Part shown: piece by piece, positions 9,113 through 17,700 of the stretch
Layout of the letters: the number at the start of each line of letters is the position of its first letter
How positions within the stretch are numbered: position 1 is the stretch's first letter
From: Botryllus schlosseri
Lineage: Eukaryota > Chordata > Ascidiacea > Stolidobranchia > Styelidae
DNA length: 21,993 bases
Direction: 5' to 3'
NCBI GenBank assembly: GCA_000444245.1
Contig: ATSW01110578.1
Coordinates: 1 to 21,993 of the forward strand
Notes under the pieces: generated by a model
What the model was told of the DNA's origin: nothing
What the model saw: the letters and a program-made list of their open reading frames with translations, nothing else
Databases searched by the model: none
Made by a program: the position numbers and the translations under genes

Positions 9113-9431
9113 CACTGATTCTCCAACTTTTTTAGAAACGCCCCCTTTATGACAGTGAAATATTTCATGCTCCTCTAATCGTCATATCACTTAATGAAGC
9201 CAGAATGTTAGCAATCCTTACGGATAGCTTGATGGTAAGGAAGGTTATGATGACTGTTGCTGTGATAATTATCCAATATGAAATTCGGACTATTCGCAGA
9301 ACAATAACAATGAAATGGAGGTGAATCGCGCCAAGCGCGGAAAAAATTTTAGTTCAACGGAGCTTCGCGGCCCCCTTCAGATGCTTTCACGCCGACCACC
9401 ACCACAGCCCCTCCCAGTCTGAGAACCATTG
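9113..9431 (+). mobile_element. MITE-A nested in family C copy 2
   Basis: It starts CACTGATTCTCCAACT and ends AGTCTGAGAACCATTG. The flanks are ATTTAGCC (9105-9112) and GTTTAGCC (9432-9439), the same 8-bp site as the nested copy at 5151-5454. It is about 15 bp longer than that copy because of small indels. The shared site shows that the MITE entered family C before the two copies separated. Confidence 0.85.
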
Positions 9432-9882
9432 GTTTAGCCTATATTGTAATTCACAATGTCTTCTGTTGCTACTGAAGTATGGGAAGCAGTTTAGCATGGC
9501 TGAATTATCTAGCTTTAACGCGGCACGCATATATTACCGATGTAAATAGGCTAATTATTACATGTGGCGAGGCTAATTATTACAGGTGGCGACTGTGTAC
9601 TAAGGCCTTAAGGCCTTGCGACTCCTCGTCATCCTGGTCCGTACCGAATTTTCAGTGGTGTGACGAATAAATATGATTGATTGATTGATTATTTTATGTT
9701 GTGATTGTCAGGTTCACATAAAAATGTAATTGAAATTGTAATTGAGCAAAATTTTTGTTAAATTATAATTACAATTACAATTACACAAAATTGAATTGCT
9801 TCAATTACAATTACATGAAAAAATGTAATTATTTACACTCAGCTCAATTACAAATTACAATAGATCCAACTCTGGTCTGCAC

Positions 9883-11474
9883 CATATTTCCGTGTGTTGA
9901 ATACTGATGTGATGTTCCAACATCCGCACTCTTCGGGCTATGTAGCCAATACATCCCGCGATCTGACTATCGCATATCCACTTTCTATCAAATGCCTAAC
10001 AGTTTGAACATCCAATCATGTGCTGTGCTGTTTTGTGCATGTGATTTCGTTAGTAATATTTGCCTTGGCTTCAGATAACTCAGAACACTGACATTGATTT
10101 TCACCATAGAAATTTGAATTATGTGTTTCAGATAAACCCGAATTTGTTCAATCCTACAAATTATTACACATGTCTACATTGCCAATCAATTCCAAAAGGG
10201 TGTAGCGATATCCAAGAAATTTCAAAATTGATTCAAATAAATCATGAATATCTAGTTTTGCTTACTTTGAAAACGTAGGAAGTTATTAGAGTTGAGCATT
10301 TTGGATTCGAAAAAAGTAATTACCGTGGAAATCTATCATTATTAATTATGGAAATATACACCGTACATACTACTACAGTACAAATTACAGTGGACCCTTG
10401 TTCATGACCACTGATAGGATATGACCTACGACGTGAAAGTTAAAGCTACATTCAAATATAAAGTGAAAACCTAAGAATACCATACATTAGAAAATTTGTA
10501 AACTAACAAGTGGGCGACCTATTTACGCTCAGATACTTAATCACAGGGATTCTTGGTCGGAGGATGAGAGGCATCTCTCGAAGGGATGTTAAACATCACT
10601 TGGACTTCAAAGTTAGCTTGGGTGTCAAAACAGTCACTCATCACTGATCCATAGATCCGGAGTTACACAAATTTTCTCATCATTTCAAATTATCTCAATA
10701 TTGATTTGAATTATGGTGTCAAACAGGGAAAGTAATTCTATGTGCCTTACGTAAGATTGTAACGTTGCGGTGAGACTTTTCTCACTGAGCTTTAGCATCA
10801 TCCATGTTAAAAATTCATTCTGGGGGCTAACGAATCGGTGCGCTCACTTTTTAAGGATCATATTTCCATCTCTCAAATGTCTGTGGAGTACATGCAAGCT
10901 TCATAAGCGTATCGGCTTATCGAATATCTTTCCAATATACGTGATCGTGAAAAACTTTCGCTCTCTAATAAAATCTATTCATGACGTGAATATTAAAATG
11001 ATCCATTTTAATCTCTGTGTCTCAAGTCCGCCTCTTTGGCCCTAATTGTAATTTACTCCTTATATTTGGAAGTTGTATTCTCACTCGATGATGTAACGAC
11101 TACATTATTTCGGAGAAATATGGTATAAGTTATTGTAGAATTATATTCTTCATTCACAGGAATTGAATACGAAATGAAGGCTTTTGTCGCGAGGAAGCAA
11201 ATGTCACCTAACCCAACGAAATGTTGTATGATTTCAATATATAATTGAAGCCAACGTCTAGTCTTCATTTACATATAGGGCCGCGAAGTTATGTACTGTT
11301 AGTTACTATAGCGCTCAGAGATAACCTGAAAAACAACTGACCTAAAGGAACGAACATACGCAGCCGTTAATGTTTCATACCACAACGACTTTTACACTAT
11401 CAATGTCACAGAGAGGAATCGCAAAGTCATCCGACAAAGGAAAAAAATAACGATAACATGACAGGTCAAGAACT
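9883..11474. other. Long stretch without recognised repeats; possible intron
   Basis: No transposon tips, SINE boxes or long frames are recognised. The frames at 10060-10278 and 10770-11045 (plus) and 11053-11268 (minus) have no recognisable domain. The only segment I would pick out as exon-like is at 10537-10662. The stretch may be host intron between candidate minus-strand exons. Confidence 0.4.
10537..10662 (-). other. Possible minus-strand exon (weak)
   Basis: A 41-codon minus-strand frame contains SDCFDTQANFEVQVMF and a later NPCD before a stop. Its composition looks protein-like. A possible acceptor (ATCAG before 10643) exists, but there is no good donor before the stop. I do not recognise a domain. 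It is kept only because it is on the same strand as the vWA exon. Confidence 0.15.
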
Positions 11475-11836
11475 CAGGGTTTTCACCTGAATATTGCTAT
11501 AACCATATATAGATTGCGAAGATGCAATGCGTTCTACACAGGTTACCTATACCGTTGATATCACCTATAAATAATCAGGCAGAGACACCAATATACAACA
11601 ATTTGTAATAATAAGCGTCTTTATAAATTGTCAGGCAGAGATGCTCGGGTACAACAATTTATGATAATACAGTGTCCAATTCTTCGGTCGCATGTAGCTA
11701 TCAATTGTGAATTCAGGCAGAGATGCCAGTGCACAACGATTAGTGATAATTCAGTGTCCGATTCTTCCGTCTTATGTAGCTATCACTTGTAAATTGTCAG
11801 GCATTTTCCTCCATACCCACAGTTGGAGAAGCCCTG
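11475..11836 (+). mobile_element. Possible hAT-type MITE enclosing the minisatellite
   Basis: The right end CACAGTTGGAGAAGCCCTG inverts to CAGGGCTTCTCCAACTGTG, a common hAT-type tip. A candidate left end, CAGGGTTTTCACCTG, begins at 11475 and resembles it loosely. The 8-bp flanks do not match well (CAAGAACT and CTCTAGAT), so only the right end is reasonably supported. Confidence 0.35.
11540..11800. repeat. Degenerate minisatellite, unit about 82 bp
   Basis: Units begin TCAGGCAGAGATGC and continue with ACAACAATTTATGATAAT, CAGTGTCCAATTCTTC and TATGTAGCTATCA-like blocks. Starts fall at 11575 (56 bp, internally deleted), 11631 (82 bp) and 11713 (84 bp). A partial unit precedes 11575 and a fifth begins at 11797 (TCAGGCATTTTC). 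The copies have diverged by substitutions and by one deletion of the middle block. Confidence 0.8.
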
Positions 11837-11844
11837 CTCTAGAT

Positions 11845-12333
11845 CAGTGCTTTCAAACGTTTCTGACCTTGCAGACTGGTAAAACATCGAAATTAATGCT
11901 GTGGACCAGCGATCGAATAATAACAATTCCCAAAAATTGCAATCACCACAAGGGTATGCAACTAAAAGGTAAATTTATTGCTATCTTTTAAGACGTATCG
12001 TAGGCTACATCGTTCCATTGAAATTTTTGCTAGGCTCAGTAATGCTAAAAACCACCAACTTCAGTTTGCTTGTTCGTTTTCTTTTGGGAAAAATATCAGT
12101 TTGCTGTCCAGGACCAAGGCAGGCAATGAAATATATATCACGCAACCATGCACAGAGACATACGTTTTAAATTTCAAAATTAATTAAAGATTTGATATTT
12201 CATTTCTCCAATTGTATAGAGACCAAGTTCTTGCATTGACGAATTCACATATTAAATTCTGATATATTTTGTGGACAGGCAGACACTTGCCACGGAATTC
12301 CATGGTCCCGGCACCGGCGGTTGATAACCACTT
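11845..12333 (+). mobile_element. hAT-type MITE, about 489 bp
   Basis: It starts CAGTGCTTTCAAACGTTTCT, with a GACTGGTAAAAC block just inside. It ends with CGGCGGTTGATAACCACTT, an imperfect inverted tip (AAGTGGTTATCAACCG). The 8-bp flanks CTCTAGAT (11837-11844) and CTCCAAAC (12334-12341) match at five positions, and the other three are all transitions, as expected for an old duplication. The element is non-coding. Confidence 0.6.
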
Positions 12334-12341
12334 CTCCAAAC

Positions 12342-12745
12342 ATAGGATTGAATCATTGTGGCTGGAACGTAGTGTTAAACGTCGCAATTAAAATGATGGT
12401 ATCTTGTTTTGTTCCTGTAAATTACGTTGTCCCTCCAGCCTATATAATGTACCCAATTATTTATGTCGTGTTTAGAATTATCGATGTGTTGTTACATAGC
12501 ATCACAGGCTCGCCTCCGCTTTCAGGTTCACAGAAAAACTATTTCCGAATCCGGAACTTTAAAGGATCTTTACCTTCTTCGTGAGTTATGAATTGCATTT
12601 GCGTGATTCCTATACAGAATTGTATACGCTGCGTCAACGCTATCTGCGATGTGCGTTACGCGCAGGTGTGTTCAGAATATTCGATCGTTATACTAGCTCT
12701 CGTGGGAGTCTTTACTCATGGAATAGTTCATTACAGACGACCCAC
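12342..12745. other. Stretch with no supported feature
   Basis: Plus-strand frames at 12321-12584 and 12588-12887 are open but show no family motif, and the first begins inside a MITE. On the minus strand, GAAGAAG|GTAAAG (near 12573-12585) would be a good splice donor, but an in-frame stop precedes it without an acceptor in between. I do not call an exon here. Confidence 0.3.
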
Positions 12746-12856
12746 CTCTAGGTCATGCTCAGTGTTACCGTTCTCTGAAACTGCAATATCTTCCGAGCAG
12801 CTGCTTCCTGCCATAACGACTTTTCCAAGTTTATCCTTCACCTCACCACCACACTT
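12746..12856 (-). other. Candidate minus-strand exon, 111 bases
   Basis: The minus strand shows a good acceptor (TTGCTCTTTTATAG) before 12856 and a donor GAG|GTGGGT after 12746. The 37 codons between are open in one frame, beginning KCGGEVKDKLGKVV and including SSCSEDIAVSENGN. The CGGE start vaguely recalls CUB domains, but the length and the remainder do not fit, so I make no domain call. Both ends are phase 0 in this frame. It lies between the other exon candidates on the same strand. Confidence 0.28.
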
Positions 12857-13060
12857 CTATAAAAGAGCAATATTTGAAGTTTTTTGATATATACCTTCAT
12901 ATATCAACAAGTAGTTAGCTTACTGGGCCGATTCTTTTATTCCCCACCTTCTACGGCTCGCGAATATCATTCATGTCCGTGTAAAGTATGGGAACACCAC
13001 AAAAAGTTTTGAACACAATAGTTCATCTCATTACCATTACGTATCCTTACGAGTGGAATG

Positions 13061-13340
13061 GTGGCGAGGTAGCGGAGTGGTATAATCCGCGGCTGCAGTC
13101 ACCAATGGGTTGTGGATTCGAGTCCGACCGAGGTCGACTTCCAAATTCCTATACCCAAGTGTTGGAGGTTTATCTAGGCTCCTCCTTGCCACTTCATTCG
13201 CGTAAGCGGTGTCTTACAAAAAGCCTAGAAGTGGGTCGTGCTATAAGTCGGCAGTACGGAATAAAACGAAGAATATCGGCCTGATGTAAATGACCATGGT
13301 AGTCGACAAACACCATCAATACCTCGAAACCAACCAACCA
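13061..13340 (+). mobile_element. Full-length tRNA-derived SINE (280 bp)
   Basis: The A box TAGCGGAGTGG (13070-13080) is a perfect consensus match. The B box GATTCGAGTCC (13115-13125) has one change. The body and the GTAGTCGACAAACACC tail match the copy at 7835. The flanks TACGAGTGGAATG (13048-13060) and TACGAGTGAAGAA (13341-13353) share their first eight bases and diverge after that, an aged target duplication. Open frames crossing this element are not genes. Confidence 0.88.
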
Positions 13341-13364
13341 TACGAGTGAAGAAGTAAATCTACA

Positions 13365-13592
13365 CTGCAGTTGATGGTTCAAACTCCTAGCTAGATGGTT
13401 ATGATTCGTATGAACACGAATAGTTATATAAGGTGCGTTGCGAGCACGAAATTCGACACATAGGACGTCATGTAATTCGTGATGCCAACTCAAATTTCTT
13501 TTCGTATTTCTGTACGTGCCGTTATCTGCATTATATATAGCCGGAACTGGAGCAATCAGAGTACGCTTGTTGTCAATCGACAGTGAATACGA
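13365..13592 (-). other. Candidate minus-strand exon
   Basis: After an acceptor-like GCTACAG the minus frame from 13592 is open and protein-like. It contains SYSLSIDNKRTLIAPVPAIY, NADNGTYRNTKRNLSWHHEL and VEFRARNAPYITI. The last block faintly resembles the core of farnesoic-acid O-methyltransferase-type extracellular domains (F-K-V-R-A-x-N-x-A-H-I-A-L). That assignment is tentative. No clear donor marks the 3' end, so 13365 is approximate. The frame continues into the SINE, so part of it is spurious. Phase 0 at its start agrees with the upstream candidate at 13825-13907. Confidence 0.3.
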
Positions 13593-13824
13593 CTGTAGCG
13601 CTATGTACTATCATGATATCATGACAACTGGCTTTTTTAATTGAAGTAGAGCCTGGATTCTTTTCCATCAGGTCTCAAAGAGTCCTTATTCACACGAAAT
13701 ATTGTTTGTGTCGTGTAACGATTTGGCATCGTGGAAGCCAACCATCCGTTGTAGGTTCATCAGAAATGATGATCACCACCTGGCATGTAGTTCTCAGTTT
13801 GTGTGCGCCATACTGATTTCTCAC

Positions 13825-13907
13825 CTTTTGCGCGTTTGTCGGCCTACGCAGGGCATCAAAAACATTTGCAACAAACGTAGTGAACGCGTAGTCCGTCATC
13901 GCACAGG
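13825..13907 (-). other. Candidate minus-strand exon, 83 bases
   Basis: The splice signals are good. The acceptor is AATTAAATTTTCAG just above 13907 and the donor is CAAAAG|GTGAGA at 13825. In between, two bases plus 27 open codons encode CAMTDYAFTTFVANVFDALR and RPTNAQK. It enters in phase 1 and leaves in phase 0, compatible with the candidate at 13592. No domain is recognised. A short resemblance of its acceptor region to 636-680 raises the chance that it is part of a repeat instead. Confidence 0.3.
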
Positions 13908-14688
13908 CTGAAAATTTAATTACAGTGAAAATGAATACAAACTAATTGACTCAAAAGAATTGAGTTATGGCATAAGTGGATGAGCAAATAGAGCAAACTG
14001 GAGTGCTTTAGAGATGCAGAAAAAGACAATGACAGAAAAGTGTGGTGAAATTACTATATATAGCGTGAAAATGGTTGGTGAGTAGGATTCCGGACTGCTA
14101 AACATTAGACTTTAAGGTGTTACCAGTATAAAATAAGCCAAATGCCGTGAATGCGAATCATATCATATGCATGAAGAGGCTGTTTTACCGAATACCAAAC
14201 TGCATCAATCATTTAGGAAACTCCACAGCCAACCTAGCGACAAACTTGAATGATACAGCGGAAATATGTATATCATTTGTAGGGCTATTTTTTTGGCATA
14301 TCAAAAAAGTCAAACTTTCATCAAAATTGTTGCGTTAAGTCATAAAATTGTCAAAATTGTTTACAATGTCAAAATTTTTTGCAACCTGCATTTAGTTTGT
14401 ATCGTAGATGTTTGCACTGTCGTTGAACTTACCATTTGGAATTTTACAGCTTGTAGTCGACTTCATAGGCCTACCGTTGTAGACGGTTAATTGTCTGCTC
14501 AATGTGAATCATAAACGGTCAATTTCAACAAATATGTTGAAATGGTGTTTTACGCTCGACGTACCACAATATCCTAACTGAAAAAAGACTGCGTGGGCAT
14601 TCATTCTTCTATCAAGAAGCGCATGATGAAAAATTATGATGTAGACATCATTGTCAGAATGAACTAACACGGTGTGCCACCAGCAGTG
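13908..14688. other. AT-rich stretch without recognised genes
   Basis: It contains small open frames only (14147-14338 and 14266-14490 plus, 14509-14748 minus), none protein-like. The minus frame at its right runs into the pogo terminal repeat. A short inverted repeat, ATTTCAACA-AATA-TGTTGAAAT, lies at about 14521-14542. No hAT or SINE ends were found. Confidence 0.4.
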
Positions 14689-14698
14689 TAGGGCAGAG

Positions 14699-15113
14699 AG
14701 GGGTAAAACGCCCCTGTGAGGTAAGACGCCCACCATCGCCATTACCAAACAAAGTGATTGTTGAATGAGTCACAATAGCCTAAGGTATGCCTAATGGTCA
14801 GACGGAGCTGTCACCTTAATTTCTGAAGTTGAAAGAGGACTTGGTGAGTTTTACGATAATATATTACTTTATGACTTGTTTCTTACAAATATAACCGTAA
14901 TATAACTGGATGAAACGTAACTATTGAGGTCGCCGAATGAATATTTCTAATTTTATTTAGGATCCTACTATGTTCGATGTGATTTTAGTGTAATTTCATC
15001 GTCAGATACACAAAATAACCACTTCGTTAGTGTTTCGAAAGTAATGGCGGCCTCGTGGCTAAAACGCCCACCCTATACGCGGGGTAAAACGCCGCTAGTG
15101 GGCGTTTTACCCC
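14699..15113. repeat. Left subterminal repeat motifs of the pogo element
   Basis: The motif GGGGTAAAACGCC recurs at 14700-14712, as a variant GAGGTAAGACGCC at 14718-14730, and as GGCTAAAACGCCC at 15057-15069. It also forms a perfect 13-bp inverted repeat, GGGGTAAAACGCC / GGCGTTTTACCCC, at 15081-15093 and 15101-15113 with a 7-base loop. These are probable transposase binding sites; that function is inferred from family behaviour. Confidence 0.8.
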
Positions 15114-15391
15114 TTGAAGTGATTCGCATTCGTATCATTACCCAGGAGATCAAAATCATGTTATTTGATAAGGAATGTCCAATAATATCCAATACAGTAC
15201 CGGTAAGGTGTTTTTTAAATGGTTATGGTCTGTAAATGAATCACTCTCTATTTAAATGACATGCAAAGACCCGAGATGAGTGTGAAATCTCATACAGGAA
15301 CTCTGGCGAGTTTGATCAAGTATCAACTAAATGTGTCCACTGATCAGTCTAATCAAAACATACAATTATTATTTACCTGCAGAACAAAAAC

Positions 15392-17139
15392 ATGGTGAGG
15401 ACTTATAAGAGGAAAACATCCAGGGTGTCATACTCTGAAGAAAACTTGCGCAAAGCTATGGACGCAGTGCAAGGCGGCGCGGCGTTGAAGACAACGGCAA
15501 CATATTACGGGATACCTCCTAGAACGCTCCGTCGACATACGAATAAAGGAGTATCCAACCCGGGTTCTGTTTCACTGGGGAAGTTTAAACCAGACCTAGA
15601 TCTTCAATATGAAATTGAAATAGTATCGAAGATTAAGGACATGGAAAAGGCCTTATTTGGCTCAACTACGAAGGACGTACGCCGTCAGGCTTAGGACTTT
15701 GCCACAAACATGGGAATGAAACATCGGTTCAATGACGACGTTAAAATGGCTGGCAAAGACTGGCTACGTGGTTTCTTGTCACGTCATCAAGAATTATCAA
15801 TTCGAAAGCCGGAAGCTACCAGTATAGCACGGGCAGTGGGATTTAATAAGCCTCAAGTGGAAAAGTTTTACACGGCTTATCGGGGCGTTTTAAACTCATA
15901 CTGTTACGTGCCAACTCGTATTTGGAATATGGACGAAACCGGAATTACCAATGTCCAAAAGCCTGACAACATCATTGCGACGAAAGGTGCACGGGAAGTT
16001 GGGAAAATGACGAGCGGGGAGAGAGGGAAAACGGTCACGATAATTTGCGCAACGAATGCGGCGGGAGCATACATACCAACTATGATTATATTTCCAAGAA
16101 AACGAATGGCGGACGGGCTAATGAGAAATGCACCAATTGGATCAGTTGGCCACTGCACTGCAAACGGCTGGACCGATGAAGGAAGTTTCTTAGTTTGGCT
16201 AAAACATTTCGTTTCAATTGCAAAACCCACAATTGATGAAAAACATTTAATCATCTTGGATGGTCACCATAGCCATAAAACCCTTGCTGCAATCGACTAT
16301 GCCCGTTCGAACGGAATCGAACTTTTGACGTTACCACCTCACTGCACCCGCAAAATGCAACCACTCGAAAAAATGTTTTTTAAATCTTTAAAATCTAGTT
16401 ATAATTCATCGGTGGACAATTGGATGGTAACAAATCCAGGAAAGAGGGTCCAATTTTTCGATATGGCCAAGATTTTTGCTGTTGCTTACAACAGAAGTGC
16501 TACGGTAGAGAAATCCGTCAATGGCTTCAGGGCCTGTGGACTTTGGCCATTCAATAAAGATATATTATCTGACGAAGACTTCATCGCGTCCGAAATGACC
16601 GATGAGCCAGACCCACATGCCGGAAATGCTGACAACTGCCAAGATAATTCCTCCACTACCGACCCAAGTATAGTTGAAGTGGGAGGAACCACCAATACCA
16701 CGGATTGTGAGGTAGTTAAATCAACTACCATGGCTTCAACTTCAAAACATTCAGAGGCAAGGGAAGCTATAGACGAGTTATGTTCGCCGGTTAAATCAGC
16801 CACAAAACGAAAAAGATCCAGGAAAGCAGAAAACTCAGAAGTGCTTACGTCATCACCTTATAAAAACGCTCTGCAAAAAAAAATTAAATCACCGAAGCCG
16901 GTTACAAAGAGATCGAAAAAGGAGAAGGTGCCTAAGGATAAATGTCCACCCAAAAACAAAAGAGATGACGAAGAATGGCCTTGCTTGATTTGCGTTGAGC
17001 CGTTCCGTAATAGTAGGCCCGGGGAAAAATGAATTCAGTGTCTGATTTGCCATTATGGGCACATCAAGAATGTACGCTTGGAGATCGCCATTTCATTTGT
17101 CAAAATTGTGATTCTGAGGACGACGACCTTTCTGACTGA
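15392..17139 (+). pseudogene. pogo-like DDE transposase with pipsqueak HTH and C-terminal PHD finger, two lesions
   Basis: The first ATG (15392) follows a good context and starts MVRTYKRKT. Residues about 13-58 form a pipsqueak-type HTH (SEENLRKAMDAVQGG, GIPPRTLRRH). A CENP-B-like second DNA-binding segment follows (GKDWLRGFLSRH, RKPEAT). The DDE domain shows NMDETG (Asp181), ILDGHHSH (Asp270) and QPLEKMFF (Glu306); relatives typically have Asp at the third site. The tail has basic clusters (KRKRSRK, KRSKKEK), likely nuclear targeting. It ends in a PHD finger starting WPCLIC. Lesion one is an in-frame TAG at 15692-15694, where relatives have Tyr (A-Y-D-F-A). Lesion two is a TGA at 17030-17032 within the PHD finger, where Trp is expected, followed by a one-base loss near 17054-17056. 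The rest of the finger (WAHQEC, FICQNC) reads in another frame to a stop at 17137-17139. Intact length would be about 582 residues. Confidence 0.88.
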
Positions 17140-17335
17140 CTTCAGCACAATATTTGTCTTGGCACGTCTGATTTTAGATTTTCGTTCACTAGCTTGTTTT
17201 TTGTTCATTACATGTTTAGGTTGCAACATTTGTACAGGATCCAATTTATAGTGGGCTAGTAAGCATGTATAATTGTATACGAATGAAAAAGAAATCCTCA
17301 ACAGAGTATCAGTGGGTGAATTGTAAGACCTAGTA

Positions 17336-17385
17336 GGGCAAAACGCCTTCGTGTGCGTTTTGCCCCACCCATAGGGCAAAACGGC
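17336..17385. repeat. Right subterminal repeat motifs of the pogo element
   Basis: GGGCAAAACGCC (17336-17347), its inverted copy GCGTTTTGCCCC (17355-17366) and a third GGGCAAAACGGC (17374-17385) lie about 190 bases inside the right tip. The right-hand motif has C where the left-hand set has T (GGGCAAAA against GGGTAAAA), so the two ends are distinguishable. Confidence 0.8.
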
Positions 17386-17582
17386 ATTTTGACGCTCATG
17401 GATGAATCATGATTTTACTGCTGATAAACGATACATAAGCTTTCCATACATTCATATTGGATAAGGTACGACATCTCGCGTTGATACTATGAAATTTAGA
17501 CCAACTCGAATAGCACGGAGGATTTTATGGCGTTTCTCTCTTACGATAGGCGTTTTGCCCCACTCTACCATACGCACAACTT

Positions 17583-17700
17583 CAGTATTGCCAGCCAACA
17601 ACTGCTGCTGTTGAACGTTCTTTCTCCATTATTGGCAAGCTACTAAAAAGGACAAGCAATTTCTAACCGAGAATGTAGGGAAGTATCTTTCGTTATACAA
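17583..17700 (+). pseudogene. hAT transposase C-terminal dimerisation domain remnant
   Basis: PTTAAVERSFSIIGKLL, then KDKQFLTENVGKYLSLYN, matches the conserved C-terminal block of hAT transposases (usual form A-S-V-E-R-x-F-S ... E-N-V-x-x-Y-L-x-L-Y). The two parts are in different frames because one base is missing from the A-run near 17646. The remnant is cut on the left by the end of the pogo element (17570), so pogo may have inserted into it. On the right, the MITE at 17701 splits it at the LYN codons. No other part of this hAT protein was found. Confidence 0.7.

Larger units (their letters stand above)
8233..9874 (-). mobile_element. hAT element, family C, copy 2 (composite, carries MITE-A)
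   Basis: The tips are CAGAGTTGG and CCAACTCTG, with ATTACAATTAC-type repeats inside each end (about 8240-8370 and 9720-9865). The interior aligns throughout with 4262-5829. The 8-bp flanks GTGTGTAC (8225-8232) and GTCTGCAC (9875-9882) agree at six of eight positions, an aged duplication. The flanks differ from those of copy 1, so this is an independent insertion rather than a local duplication. A minus-strand BED-finger remnant gives the orientation. No DDE transposase domain remains. Confidence 0.82.
14691..17570 (+). mobile_element. pogo/Tigger-type DNA transposon, 2.88 kb
   Basis: The element is flanked by the TA dinucleotide (14689-14690 and 17571-17572), as expected for the Tc1/mariner/pogo superfamily. 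The tips GGGCAGAGAGGGGTAAAACG (left) and, inverted from the right, TGGTAGAGTGGGGCAAAACG differ at four of the first 20 positions. Further copies of the GGGGYAAAACGCC motif lie inside both ends. One gene fills the centre. Both termini are intact and only two coding lesions are visible, so the copy is fairly young, but as it stands it cannot make its own full transposase. Relatives might still mobilise it if they exist. Confidence 0.9.

Noticed and set aside
10060-10278. Plus-strand frame with an acceptor-like GTGTTTCAG and a CLHCQ motif
   Set aside because: There is one good acceptor but no donor, it lies on the strand opposite the supported exon, and no family is recognised.
11053-11268. Minus-strand frame with a Thr/Ser-rich end
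   Set aside because: No domain, no convincing acceptor or donor, and a low-complexity composition.
12588-12887. A 99-codon plus-strand frame
   Set aside because: No recognisable motif, and the opposite strand shows better splice signals at 12746-12856.
13194-13493. Minus-strand frame crossing into the SINE at 13061
   Set aside because: About half of it is SINE sequence. Only the part above about 13365 is kept as an exon candidate.
13611-13624. Perfect 14-bp palindrome TCATGATATCATGA
   Set aside because: A palindrome this short can arise by chance in AT-rich DNA, and nothing around it suggests a binding site.
15904-16803. Minus-strand frames of 116 and 105 codons inside the pogo gene
   Set aside because: They are antisense shadows of the transposase frame.
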